64,000 nucleotides of DNA, taken from positions 147,569,501-147,633,500 of the forward strand of contig NC_092338.1 of the NCBI RefSeq assembly GCF_046630445.1, in the 5' to 3' direction. Below the pieces are notes generated by a model, which saw nothing but the letters and a program-made list of their open reading frames with translations, made no database searches and was not told the DNA's origin. The first letter of the stretch is position 1. Every line of letters begins with the position of its first letter. The position numbers and the translations under genes were made by a program. This DNA is from Rutidosis leptorrhynchoides (lineage: Eukaryota > Streptophyta > Magnoliopsida > Asterales > Asteraceae). This document shows, piece by piece, positions 38,853-52,083 of the stretch.

Positions 38853-38979
38853 TGTTGAAGAACCCGTCGAAATTATGGATCATGAGGTCAAACGACTCAA
38901 ACAAAGTAAGATACCAATCGTTAAGGTTCGATGGAATGCTCGTAGAGGACCTGAATTTACTTAGGAACGAGAAGACCAA
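38853..38979 (+). pseudogene. pol: T1 chromodomain tail after the internal deletion
   Basis: FVEEPVEIMDHEVKRLKQ, then IPIVKVRWNARRGPEFT and TAG at 38962-38964 where Trp is expected, then EREDQ. This is the chromodomain end of a Tekay pol. It joins the RT start directly, so RT, RNase H and integrase (about 3 kb) are deleted. L1 starts at 38980. Confidence 0.8.
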
Positions 38980-41900
38980 TGTAGAGACCCGTCCTAATCC
39001 ATCTGGACGAAGTCCATATCGATTATAAACGATTCACAACAGTTGATTACATCGCGAGGTACTTGACCTCTATATGATACATTTTACAAACATTGCATTC
39101 GTTTTTGAAAAGACAATTTTTCATTACATCAAAAGTTGATGGCATGCATACCATTTCATAATACATCTAGCTATAATTGACTTAATAATAATCTTGATGA
39201 ACTCAACGACTCGAATGCAACGTCTTTTGAAATATGTCATGAATGACTCCAAGTAATATCTTTAAAATGAGCAATTACACAGCGGAAGATTTCTTTCGTA
39301 CCTGAGAATAAACATGCTTTCAAGTATCAACCAAAAGGTTGATGAGTTCATTACTTTAACATAAATAATCATTTCTATCATTTTAATAGACCACATGATT
39401 TTCATTTCTAGTTCTCATAAATGTACGTCCCATGCAAAGAGACAAAAATAATCATTCATATGGATTGAACACCTGGTAACCGACATTAACAATATGCATA
39501 TAAGAATATCCCCATCATTCCGGGATCCTCCTTCGGACATGATATAAATTTCGAAATACTAAAGCATCCGGTACTTTGGATGGGGCTTGTTGGGCCCGAT
39601 AGATCTATCTTTAGGATTCGCGTCAATTAGGGTGTCTGTTCCCTAATTCTTAGATTACCAGACTAAAAAGGGGCATATTCGGTTTAATAATTCAACCATA
39701 GAATGTAGTTTCGATTACTTGTGTCTATTTCATAAAACAGTTATAAAAGCAGCGCATGTATTCTCAGTTCCAAAAATATATATTGCAAAAGCATTTAAAA
39801 AGGGAGCAAATGAAACTCACAATACTGTATTTTGTAGTAAAAATACATATGATGAAACTGAACAATGCAGGGTTGGCCTCGGATTCACGAACCTATATCA
39901 TTTGTATATATATTAAAATGTATAATCGTATTCGAACAAGTTTATATATCATATTTTAATTTATACATTATATATTTAATTTGTGTATATATTCAAAATG
40001 ATTTATATTATTATAGTTATATATAGGTATACCTGTTTAGTGTTATAGTAAAAATGCCTAAATTGTTATATATGATTATTCTTAAAATAATTTGTTAATA
40101 TAGTTAATATATACTTATAATAATATTTTTAAAACTTTTATTTTTATCTTCATAATACTTTTAATAATAATGATATTTTCATTACTAATAATCGTAACAC
40201 TGTTTGTTTTAAAATAATAATTTTAAATAAATGATTAGTAATGATAATAAGTGTTATTAATAATAATAATAATAGCCCTGTTAATAAATATAATAATAAC
40301 AATAATGATGATAATGTTAAGATAATACTTATAACAATAATAATGATAATAATGTTATTACAAATTTTAAATGTGTTACTATACTAATAGAAATGGTACT
40401 AATATTAATTTTTAATGAAAAGTAATACTTATATTATTTTCATAACAATACTACTAATATTCATAATTGTACCTAAATATTCTAATAATGATAATAAATG
40501 ATAACTTTTATAGTTATACCAAATTTAGTAACCATAACAATAATTATTATTATAATTAATATCAACAATAACATTTAATAATAATAAAAATAATACTAAT
40601 ATTTAAAAATAATAATAATATAACATAATAAAAGAAGTATACCTTTAAATAAGCTTTTTAAACAAAAAAATTGCCTCAAGCGAGGCTCGAACCTCTGACC
40701 TCTCGTTAACCCAACCAACTCCCAGACCACTCTTCTGTTCCAGTTTTTCTGATTTAATTTCCAACTGAATTTATTTAACTCGTATTTTATTATCATCTTC
40801 CTCATCCTATTACTCAATCGACTGTGATCTCCTCAAACTAACTCAACCACTTCAGTTTTGGTTTTTGACTTTTAATTTAAATCAAGGATTACTTGTTTGA
40901 TTAACAGAAATAAACAGCGAACTTAAAATAAAATAAAAAATATACCTGCTGCCTGCCGTCACTATATGAAAGGAAAAAAAATGATTTCAAGTTTGGTGAA
41001 GTTTTGGATAAAGTTTGTAATATGAATTGTGTTTAAAAACACTCCTAAAATCTTTATCAATCATCAATTTAACCTTAATTATAACAGATACCACGAATTT
41101 GATCCAAGAACAAAGTTTGACTTTTTAAATCCAAATCTTTGACTCGATAATTCGAACTCGATAAGATGAACTGGACTCTGAAACTTTGTGGATAGTTTGA
41201 GATGAAGATTTCTAACAAAATTGCATTAATAGATTTTTAAAACATCACGAAATCAAGCTTTTGGTACAATTGATGAAGAACAGAGAAAATAAAAAAAATA
41301 ACCTGCTGAACTTCTTTTTCTGGTTAAAAAAAATACGATATTCAGTGATTTCGGGCTGTGTTCCAGTAACTGAATGGCTGTAGCTTTATAATTGATCAAA
41401 GACTTGTGGTTTTCTTGATGGAAGTCAACACATCCTCATGAGCAGAAAGAAAAACGAAAAGGAGGAAGAAAACAAATTAAGCAGGTAGGAATTGAATGAT
41501 TACGAGTATTATCTGTTATATATCTATATAAGTATCGATATATCTATATATCTATTCCTTATATATTCTAAATTAGTAAATATATAGGTATAACCGTATA
41601 ACATTAATTATAATTAATCTTTTTATATAAATGTATTAATATTACTCTTAATATAATTTTATAAATGATGATAAAAGTAATAATATAATGATAATATCAT
41701 TAATACTACTTAATAACTATTATATTAATTATTATTAATAAAATTACCTATAATAATAAATAAGAAAAAGTAATGATAGTAATATGAGGATATTAATAAT
41801 AACCAATATGTTACTTTTTAATAAGTTTGTTGATAATAATCTATAAGAATGATAATAATATTATTCTTAATGATACAATTAGTAAATTGTATTATTTTCT

Positions 41901-42401
41901 AATAATATAAAAAAATTATTTTAATGATAATGAAAGTAATACTATTATCATAACATCTATATTTTAATTTGTGATTACATTTTATGTATTAATATCACAA
42001 TTTATTACTTATGTAGTGTAATGTTTACTAATTTTATAATATATAATTTAATATTTATGCACTATATACATATTACAATATGCATATAATAGTTACTTAT
42101 ATTTATACGTAGATTCATTTTAAATTACAACTTACTTATTTTGTTTCTTATTTTATATATTTAACTCTAAGGTTTAAATCATATTTTATTGTTTTCATTT
42201 TATCATATATTCATATACAATTATATATTCATGTTTATTTACAAACACAAGTTCGTGAATTGTCGGGATTGGTCAAAGGTATAAATGAATGTATGACAAC
42301 AGTTCAAAATTTTTGAGACTCACATAACAGTCTTTGCTTATCGTGTCGAAATCATACAAAGATAAAGTTTAAATTTTGTCGGAAATTCCTGGGTCGTCAC
42401 A
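38980..42401 (-). repeat. L1 3' LTR
   Basis: 3422 bp from TGTGACGACCC (42401) to GGGTCTCTACA (38980), minus strand. It differs little from 46474-49865. A tRNA-like segment is at 40664-40735. No gene. Confidence 0.92.
40664..40735 (-). other. tRNA-like segment with perfect B-box in the L1 3' LTR
   Basis: The minus strand carries GGTTCGAGCC (40684-40693), a perfect pol III B-box. It lies inside a T-arm-like GAGG-TTCGAG-CCTC, about 40 bp after GTTGGTTGGG, and is followed by seven T (40664-40670) like a pol III terminator. No complete cloverleaf is evident. A decayed tRNA or SINE head is possible. Confidence 0.4.
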
Positions 42402-42419
42402 GTACCTACCCGTTAAAGA
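42402..42419 (-). other. L1 polypurine tract
   Basis: The minus strand reads CTTTAACGGGTAGGTAC immediately before TGTGACGACC. The preceding GGACGAAATTT is typical of Tekay-type 3' ends. Confidence 0.65.
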
Positions 42420-45400
42420 AATTTCGTCCTGAAATTTGAGTGTGGTGGTCATGGTTAACCATAAAAAATATTTTCATGACGAATATGAGTTGATAAATAG
42501 AGTTTTATCATCATTGAGTAATATGGATAAAATGATTCGATTAATCAAAGCGTATGAATGAAGCTATCACAAAAGATCGAGATGAAGAAATGGAGATTTT
42601 CCATAACTTTTGACGTAGTCGCGATTGAATTCTGAAATTCGAGGGATTTAAAGAAAATCTTCGAAATCTGAGAGATTTGATTCTTAGGCGAATAAGGAGA
42701 TTTAGATCTCTGTAATTAAATACGGTGATCTGCCTCGATTACTCTGTCTGATATTTCCACTATAAATTAAGCTCTTCCATTCTATTATTCTCACCATTCC
42801 TATACTTTCTTTCTTAGTTCATACAAAAAAAAATAAAAAATTTGTGAAAATGCTTAATCCATTTCTAATCCTTGATATTTTTCCAATTATCATTTCTGTC
42901 ATCCTTCTTTTCGTTCTTCTACCAAAAAATCTGTTTACTTCTACTATCGCCTTGGGGTGATACTATTCTTAATTATACCGTGTCTTTATATTGCTATTCG
43001 TATTAATATTCACGGTTTGTAACCTCCGTGTTGTTATTGGGCTTTATATTTTCTCTTATATTTTAGAGCTCTTTGCCTTTTTATTCTCCTCTCGTCTTCT
43101 AGTAAAGCGAGTAATGGTTTGGACTTCGTAAATATGGAGTTTCGAATGAACTTAATGTTCTAAACGAGAAAGAACGTAATAGCACGATTTGATTTGTCAA
43201 AATTACCAGAATCACTGAGAATAGAACTATCAAGAATATATTTTCTTGATATGTTCAGAAGTTAATCAGAATGAAAGAGTTATGTAACATGACTCATGAT
43301 GACGTTATAATCTGTGAATCATCATGTTCCATTTAGAAACTCAGCATGACTTACTGTAATATAATCACGTTGATCAAGTGTCATTATATTATACTAACTC
43401 ATGCATCAATTCCCAACACTACTTCACAATTCATTTATAGTTTATACTTAGATTTTACAGAAGTTTCCAATATAATCGAATACAGAAAACACAAAGAGGT
43501 AGATAATTTCGGACAAGAATATTTATGAAAATATCCTCATAAATATCGAAGATATTTATGATGATATTTTGGAATTTTCTAAGTTCGAAGGTTGATGAAG
43601 AAAAATTTTTCGTAAGATTTTAACATGACCTCGGAGCAAGATATTCTCTAAGGATTTCATCGGATCAAGAATTACCTGGATCCTTTAAATATAGGGTTTG
43701 GTCCTTGTATTTATCCTTGGTCTCCTTCATGGTTAGCTGAATCCGTTTTCCAGTTCCAATTTTTCTGAGCTTTACCAACATACTATTCTTTATCATCAAA
43801 CTTCCGATAATTAAGGTCGTTTACGGTTGTCTACGGTTTCTGCTACTTCATTCAGCTTTTTAAATATTCAGAGTATTGATTTGTAGACTGAGTGCTTTTC
43901 AGAATTTCAGAATGAAAGATCATAATTCTAAGAGATGAATGTTATACATATAACTGTTGATGTAGATATGTTGTGAGTTTTTAAAGTACTGATTGCTGAT
44001 TCCCGGTAATTGGTATGTCAGTTCTCGTTACAAGATACGGATGAGTATATGATAGGGTTTCAATGAATAAATATAATGGTTTATCAGAGAGATTTAAGTC
44101 AAGAAGTAACGAGGTTGCTGGTATGTCTGCTGGTAATATGGTGGAATATAATTGGTTCCCCGGTAACAATAAAAGAGCACACATATCTATCAAGGTTATA
44201 ATAGGGTTGTTTCGAACGAAAAGTCGAAGTTGACTTGCTGGAGCTATGACAAAACTGGCTATCTTGAACAGGAGTTGTGAAGTTATTTTCGGTAACAATA
44301 ACGCTAAAGGAATTAGCACAGCTACGCGTTAAATGTTTACTCAGGTTCCGAGTGTTTTCAGGTGCATAACTATATTCATAAATCTTTTCTTCCGTAGATG
44401 AAGTGCGGCTGGTTCATTCTCTCGACTGAGGTGTTTTCAAGAATCATGAAAGGTTTGAACGCAAATTGTAATCGTCAAGATACAAATGAGGTTTAAGATG
44501 AAATCAAGTGGCAAACTTGAAGAAATGTTTAGTTTTATATGTTATATTCAATATTTTAATTCATTATTGTCCAATGTTATTAGTCCATAGTCGATAGTCC
44601 ACAGTTGACAGTCCAATAATTCATATATAATTTAATATATAATATTCGAATTAATTAATACGTATCGTGACCCGTGTACATGTCTCAGACTCGATCACAA
44701 CTCAAATTATATATATTATTATAGAATCAACCTCAACCCTGTATAGATAACTCGATCATTACTGCATATAGAGTGTCTATGATTATTCCAAATAATATAT
44801 ATAAATGCGTCGATATGATATGTCAAAACCTTGTATACGTGTCCCGATATTTAAAGTGCGTAAAATAAATAACAGAAAATAAATGACGATAAATATAGTG
44901 TGTAAAGTAAATAACAGAAATTAAATAACGATAAATTAAATTGCGATAAACAAACTGTGATAAATAAAATGTAATCAGTTAGCTAGGAACAGTTAGCTGG
45001 AACAGTTAGCGTGGATTCTTAACAACATTTTTCATAGTTAATTTGTTTGTTTCTATCAAATTTTTATTTCGTCAAATGTTTTCTTCATTAAGCCACTTGT
45101 TGGATTCTAATAGATCAAAATCCAAATATGAAATTGAATGAAAATGGTTATTCTGCGGTGAACGGATACGTATATCTGTGGATGTAAGTAGGATAGTAAA
45201 TGACCGTTGAATCAGATTCGAAGAATGTACAGTGTAACTTATTAATGTGAAATTTTAAATATTCCTCGGGTATTACCTACCCGTTAAAATATTTTCATCA
45301 TTAATAGTTTGTACAAAAGAATTTTTAATTACAATCCTTATGAAAACATATATACATATATATTTTCTTCTGATGTAATCATGGATTCATTGAGTTAATA

Positions 45401-45523
45401 TGATATTAAACTCATTTGGTTTATCGTTAGAACTAGAATACATAATCTCTAAAACATTTAGAGATTACTTAATCACCATGAAAAACGAAGATAATTGATG
45501 TAGAACTATACGTAGAACGATGA
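42420..45523 (-). other. L1 internal non-coding region
   Basis: No credible gene. A second PPT-like motif lies at 45273-45289. About 44580-44850 aligns in the same orientation with T1 LTR 34450-34830 (for example GAGTTGTGATCGAG, GAGACATGTA). It therefore contains LTR-derived DNA. The segment at 44850-44960 resembles the GATAAATAAAATG-rich part of Athila LTRs. Confidence 0.6.
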
Positions 45524-46066
45524 TTATACTTGAGGTACAGGATGAGATGTTGAGGCGTGTGTTATTGATGGTACGGGTGCTGTTACTGATGGTACTGTTG
45601 GTGCCGGTGATGTTGTTGAAGCTGGTACATTTTGCACCATATTCTCAAATTTTATTTTTCGAGTGCGAAGTTTGTTGACTTCTTCTATTATTCCGGGGTG
45701 ATTGTCGGTTGGAACGAGCGAATGAATAAGGTTTAGAATTTTAGATAGAATATAATCATGGTGAGTTATTCAGGAAATGAGGGTGAAAATGGTGTTTCGG
45801 ACTGATTCGCCGGTAAGTGTTTCAGGTTCTTCACCAAGAGGTGAATTTGGTTGATGGAAAGGATCGCTTTCTTCGCGTCTCCATGGATTGAGTCGACTAC
45901 GAACCCATCCTCAATTCATCCAGAATAGATGATGGCTAAATGGTTGATCCATTCTGGTTATACTGCTTTCGGAGCTCGAGTGGAAATCCATATCGGAATA
46001 GCTGTCGGAATAACTATCAGAATAGCTATCGAAATCTAAGGGACTTGAACTGGTTGAGGGATTCAT
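45524..46066 (-). pseudogene. L1 decayed ORF, Ser/Asp-rich N-terminus and Pro/Thr/Ser tail
   Basis: On the minus strand, 181 codons from ATG at 46066 to TAA at 45524, broken only by TGA at 45911-45913 and 45770-45772. The start is MNPSTSSSPLDFDSYSD, with the repeat SDSYSDSYSD. A middle part (LNPWRREESDPFHQPNSPLG) precedes a helical stretch (IIEEVNKLRTRKIKFENMV) and a tail rich in Pro, Thr and Ser (SPAPTVPSVTAPVPS). It begins about 390 bp after the primer site, where gag would be. No known domain is recognised. Few stops in so AT-rich a region argue it was translated. Confidence 0.5.
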
Positions 46067-46459
46067 CTCGTACTATCAGATGAAGTATTTTTGATAAGGA
46101 CAAGATTATAGGATGTAGATTAGTACCCTGCAATACATAATTTACATATGTATATATAATACTAAAATCCCATAAGTTACGGAGGAATCTACGGAAGCTG
46201 TCAGGCAAAGGTAACAATAACACATACGCTAAGATATGAATTTATCTATACACTGTCTATGCAATAGAGGCAGTAAGACATGTCTATACTAAGAATGATA
46301 AGCAGGTAATTTCCTAAGGATGATAAGCAGATGATTTCAACTATAAATGATAAGCAAAACTTTTGACATGCAGACACGGTCGAAGTCCAGACTCACTAAT
46401 GTATCTAAACAACTATCAGTTAGACACACTAATGCAAGACCTGGTTCGCTAAGACCACC

Positions 46460-46471
46460 GCTCTGATACCA
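46460..46471 (-). other. L1 primer-binding site (Met tRNA type)
   Basis: The minus strand reads TGGTATCAGAGC, 2 bp after the LTR end. It is a perfect match to the usual site. Confidence 0.9.
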
Positions 46472-46473
46472 AC

Positions 46474-49400
46474 TGTAGAGACTCGTCCTAATCCATCCGG
46501 ACGAAGTCCATATCGATTATAAATGATTCACAACAGTTGATTACATCGCGAGCTACTTAACTTCTATATGATACATTTTACAAACATTGCATTCGTTTTT
46601 GAAAAGACAATTTTTCATTACATCGAAAGTTGACGGCATGCATACCATTTCATAATACATCTAGCTATAATTGACTTAATAATAATCTTGATGAACTCAA
46701 CGACTCGAATGCAACGTCTTTTGAAATATGTCATGAATGACTCCAAGTAATATCTTTAAAATGAGCAATTACACAGCGAAAGATTTCTTTCGTACCTGAG
46801 AATAAACATGCTTTCAAGTGTCAACCAAAAGGTTGGTGAGTTCATTAGTTTAACATAAATAATCATTTCTATCATTTTAATAGACCATAAGATTTTTATT
46901 TCCAGTTCCCATAAATGTACGTCCCATGCAAAGAGACAAAAATAATCATTCATATGGATTGAACACCTGGTAACCGACATTAACAATATGCATATAAGAA
47001 TATCCCCATCATTCTGGGATCCTCCTTCGGACATGATATAAATTTCAAAATACTAAAGCATCCGGTACTTTGGATGGGGCTTGTTGGGCTCGATAGATCT
47101 ATCTTTAGGATTCGCGTCAATTAGGGTGTCTGTTCCCTAATTCTTAGATTACCAGACTAAAAAGGGGCATATTCGGTTTAATAATTCAACCATAGAATGT
47201 AGTTTCGATTACTTGTGTCTATTTCGTAAAACAGTTATAAAAGCAGCGCATGTATTCTCAGTTCCAAAAATATATATTGCAAAAGCATTTAAAAAGGGAG
47301 CAAATAAAACTCACAATACTGTATTTTGTAGTAAAAATACATATGACGAAACTGAACAATGCAGGGTTGGCCTCAGATTCACGAACCAATATCATTTGTA
47401 TATATATTAAAATGTATAATCGTATTCGAACAAGTTTATATATCATATCTTAATTTATACATTATATATTTAATTTGTGTATATATTCAAAATGATTTAT
47501 ATTATTATAGTTATATATAGGTATACCTGTTTAGTGTTATAGTAAAAATGCCTAAATTGTTATATATGATTATTCTTAAAATAATTTGTTAATATAGTTA
47601 ATATATACTTATAATAATATTTTTAAAACTTTTATTTTTATCTTCATAATACTTTTAATAATAATGATATTGTCATTACTAATAATCGTAACACTGTTTA
47701 TTTTAAAATAATAATTTTAAATAAATGATTAGTAATGATAATAAGTGTTATTAATAATAATAATAGCCCTGTTAATAAATATAATAATAACAATAATGAT
47801 GATAATGTTAAGATAATACTTATAACAATAATAATGATAATAATGTTATTACAAATTTTAAATGTGTTACTATACTAATAGAAATGGTACTAATATTAAT
47901 TTTTAATGAAAAGTAATACTTTTATTATTTTCATAACAATACTACTAATATTCATAATTGTACCTAAATATTCTAATAATGATAATAAATGATAACTTTT
48001 ATAGTTATACCAAATTTAGTAACCATAATAATAATTATTATTATAATTAATATCAACAATAACATTTAATAATAATAACAATAATACTAATATTTAATAA
48101 TAATAATAATAATATAACATAATAAAAGAAGTATACCTTCAAATAAGCTTTTTAAACAAAAAAATTGCCTCAAGCGAGGCTCGAACCTCTGACCTCTCGT
48201 TAACCCAACCAACTCCCAGACCACTCTTCTGTTCCAGTTTTTCTGATTTAACTTCCAACTGAATTTATTTAACCCGTATTTTATTATCATCTTCCTCATC
48301 CTATTACTCAATCGACTGTGATCTCCTCAAACTAACTCAACCACTTCAGTTTTGGTTTTTGACTTTTAATTTAAATCAAGGATTACTTGTTTGATTAACA
48401 GAAACAAACAGCGAAATTAAAATAAAAAATATATATACCTGCTGCCTGCCGTCGCTATATGAAAGAAAAAAAAATGATTTCAAGTTTGGTGAAGTTTTGG
48501 ATAAAGTTTGTAATACGAATTGTGTTTAAAAACACTCCTAAAATCTTTATCAATCATCAATTTAACCTTAATTGTAATAGATACCACGAATTTGATCCAA
48601 GAACAAAGTTTGACTTTTTAAATCCAAATCTTTGACTCGATAATTCGAACTCGATAAGATGAACTGGACTCTGAAACTTTGTGGATAGTTTGAGATGAAG
48701 ATTTCTAACAAAATTGCATTAATAGATTTTTAAAACATCACGAAATCAAGCTTTTGGTACAATTGATGAAGAACAGAGAAAATAAAAAAAATAACCTGCT
48801 GAACTTCTTTTTCTTGTTAAAAAAATACGATATTCAGTAATTTCGGGCTGTGTTCCAGTAACTGAATGGCTATAGCTTTATAATTGATCAAAGACTTGTG
48901 GTTTTCTTGATGGAAGTCAACACATCCTCATGAGCAGAAAGAAAAACGAAAAGGAGGAAGAAAACAAATTAAGCAGGTAGGAATTGAATGATTACTAGTA
49001 TTATCTTTTATATCTATATAAGTATCGACATATCTATATATATGTTCCTTATATATTCTAAATTAGTAAATATATAGGTATAACCGTATAACATTAATTA
49101 TAATTAATCTTTTTATATAAATGTATTAATATTACTCTTAATATAATTTTATAAATGATGATAAAAGTAATAATATAATGATAATAACATTAATACTACT
49201 TAATAACTATTATATTAATTATTATTAATAAAATTACCTATAATAATAAATAAGAAAAAATAATGATAGTAATATGACGATATTAATAATAACCAACATG
49301 TTACTTTTTAATAAGTTTGTTGATAATAATCTATAAGAATGATAATAATATTATTCTTAATGATACAATTAGTAAATTTTATTATTTTCTAATAATATAA

Positions 49401-49865
49401 AAAAATGATTTTAATGATAATGAAAGTAATACTATTATCATAACATCTATATTTTAATTTGTGATTACATTTTATGTATTAATATCACAATTTATTACTT
49501 ATGTAGTGTAATGTTTACTAATTTTATAATATATAATTTAATATTTATGCACTATATACATATTACAATATGCATATAATAGTTACTTATATTTATACGT
49601 AGATTCATTTTAAATTACAACTTACTTATTTTGTTTCTTATTTTATATATTTAACTCTAAGGTTTAAATTATATTTTATTGTTTTCATTTTATCATATAT
49701 TAATATACAATTATATATTCATGTTTATTTACAAACACAAGTTCGTGAATCGTCGGGATTGGTCAAAGGTATAAATGAATGTATGACAACAGTTCAAAAT
49801 TTTTGAGACTCACATAACAGTCTTTGCTTATCGTGTCGAAATCATACAAAGATAAAGTTTAAATT
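46474..49865 (-). repeat. L1 5' LTR, lacking 24 bp at its outer end
   Basis: Aligns with 38980-42401 almost throughout. It stops after AAATTTT, and T1 LTR sequence follows (TTTGAGGTAGTAGCC). The tRNA-like B-box copy is at 48178-48187. Confidence 0.9.
48158..48226 (-). other. tRNA-like segment with perfect B-box in the L1 5' LTR
   Basis: Same as in the 3' LTR: GGTTCGAGCC (48178-48187, minus) and a downstream run of T (48158-48164). Confidence 0.4.
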
Positions 49866-50948
49866 TTTGAGGTAGTAGCCTTATTCATAATCTTATTCAA
49901 TTCATATTCACATAGCTATCTTATTTTGAGTTAGAACTAATAATAACAAGAACATAGTTTAGATTATTTCTAAACTTGTTTGCAAATAAACTTAATCCTT
50001 CTAACTTAACTTTTAAAATACTTCAACACATGTATTATGATAGTATGTCAAGCTAACATAAGGATATAAAACTTGTATATACGAAGAACACCTTAAAATT
50101 GAATATACGCCGTCTTAGTCGAACGGGGGCTGTTTTGGGTTTAATTTTAAAAACCTATCTTAAACTTTGAATTAAAAGATTTCCTTTGGTGAAAAATCTT
50201 ATTTTATATGGATATGAAATATATCCAAAATTCATGGTTAAACTCTAAGTGGAAGTATGTTTTTCAAAAGGGTCATCAAGATGTCGTTCTTACGACGGAT
50301 ATGACTATCTTCTCTTATTTGACACCTAAGCTGTATTTTCGACTATAAACTTATAATTTTTCTATTAATATTAATAATGTTGAGTTTGATACGAAACCAT
50401 GGCAACTCGAATCACTCAAAACAGATTTGTAACGAAGAAATTATGGGTAAAACAAAATTGGATATTTTTCTTAATTTTTAGCTACGGACATGATTTATAA
50501 AAATGGATGCTAACCTTATCCTAGCTAACTTACCTTGTATCCTACATGTATTTATACATGTCTTGTTCCCGAACTTATAGAAATACAATTTATAATAGTC
50601 GTGATTAAGTTCTACGACAATATATTATAGTCTTAATAAAGATCGTAAGGCACCATATATATATATGACTTGATCACGGTGAATTCGTATACAAAGTTTT
50701 GACATATCATTTTGACTTCTTCTATATATATTATTGGAACGAACTATTAGACACCATTGGCAGTAATCTCGAGTTAGCTGTGGGTCGAAGTGGATTCCAA
50801 AATATTATATACTTTGAGTTGTGATCGAGCCTGAGACATGTATACAATGGGTCGCGGATTGCTTCAGACAATATACATATTATGTGTCTTATTATATTAA
50901 GACAATATATTATAGTGTTAGTGAATTCTAACACAATATATGCATTAA

Positions 50949-51011
<63 letters not shown>

Positions 51012-51096
51012 TGTTGGACTATTGGACTATTGGACTACGAACGTTAGACTACTAACAATGGACAATTAAAATTATCACAAGTATCATAAGTATGGA

Positions 51097-51161
<65 letters not shown>

Positions 51162-52083
51162 TGACACAAGAATATTATTATTAGATTCGTGAATTTGTCA
51201 AAAGGCCAAATCTTATCACCATCTATTCGGAAATCATCACAAGTGAGTTATAGTCCCATTTTTACTATCTAAATTATTTTGGGATGAGAATACATGCAAA
51301 ATTTATAAATGTTTTACAAAATAAGCACAAGTTCATGGAACTACATTCTACGATTGTTTTGTTATACCGGATATCTGTACTTATTATTATTATGCTTGGT
51401 AACCTAAGAATTAGTGAAAAACACTAATTGACGCGAATCCTAAAGGTAGATCTACGGGCACCAACCACCCCCATTTTTGAATAGTGGAAATGCTTTAGTA
51501 CTTCGAAGGGTTCTTGTCATACATTTGAATAGTGGAATGTATGATGCCAGATATCTTAAGTGCTCTATGTTAAGGTCAGTTACCAGGCGACTCATCGTAT
51601 GAATGATTTTTGCAATTGTAATGATCCTGCGCATTTAATTAAATGAAATCTTGTGGCTTATTAAATGTTATGATTATTATATAGAAATTAAACCTATGGC
51701 TCACCAACATTTTTTTTGTTGACGTTTTAAGCATGTTTATTCTCAGGTGAATATTAAAAACGCTTTCGCTGTCGTATGCCAACCCAAGGTCAAGATTTGG
51801 AGTCGGCATAATTGTTTATATTGTTTAAACTTGCATTCGGAGTGTTGTAGTAATATATTTGAGCATATTGTAATGGGTTGTGTAAAAACTTATTTATTTG
51901 TGGAGATTGTCTTTGATAGACAATCTAAATTATGTCATTAAGACCTTTATTCAATAATAAAGGTTATGGTTGTTTTTAAAAATGAATGTAAGATTTTGAA
52001 AAACGTCTCATATAGAGGTCAAAACCTCGCAAAGAAACCAATTAATATGAAACGTTTATAATTAATATGAACGGGGCATTTCA
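49866..52083 (+). repeat. T1 3' LTR, 5'-truncated
   Basis: Aligns with T1 5' LTR 33593-35864. It ends GGGGCATTTCA, then TSD CTTGG (52084-52088). TA tracts lie at 50951-51010 and 51108-51159. The first matches a place with only a short TA run in the 5' LTR, and the long tract of 34372-34451 is only a few units here (50656-50667). Confidence 0.9.

Larger units (their letters stand above)
38980..49865 (-). mobile_element. L1: long-LTR non-autonomous element (LARD-like)
   Basis: Two 3.4-kb LTRs in minus orientation frame about 4.07 kb of mostly non-coding DNA with a perfect primer site (46460-46471) and a PPT (42402-42419). It lacks gag, protease, RT and integrase and carries only a decayed ORF (45524-46066). 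Left flank ACCAA (38975-38979). The right end lacks 24 bp of LTR, so a target duplication cannot be checked. Its mobilising partner would be a Tekay chromovirus, judged by primer and PPT type. Confidence 0.85.

Noticed and set aside
43981-44319. 112-codon minus-strand frame in the L1 interior
   Set aside because: No start context, no domain and no second copy to test; chance frame likely.
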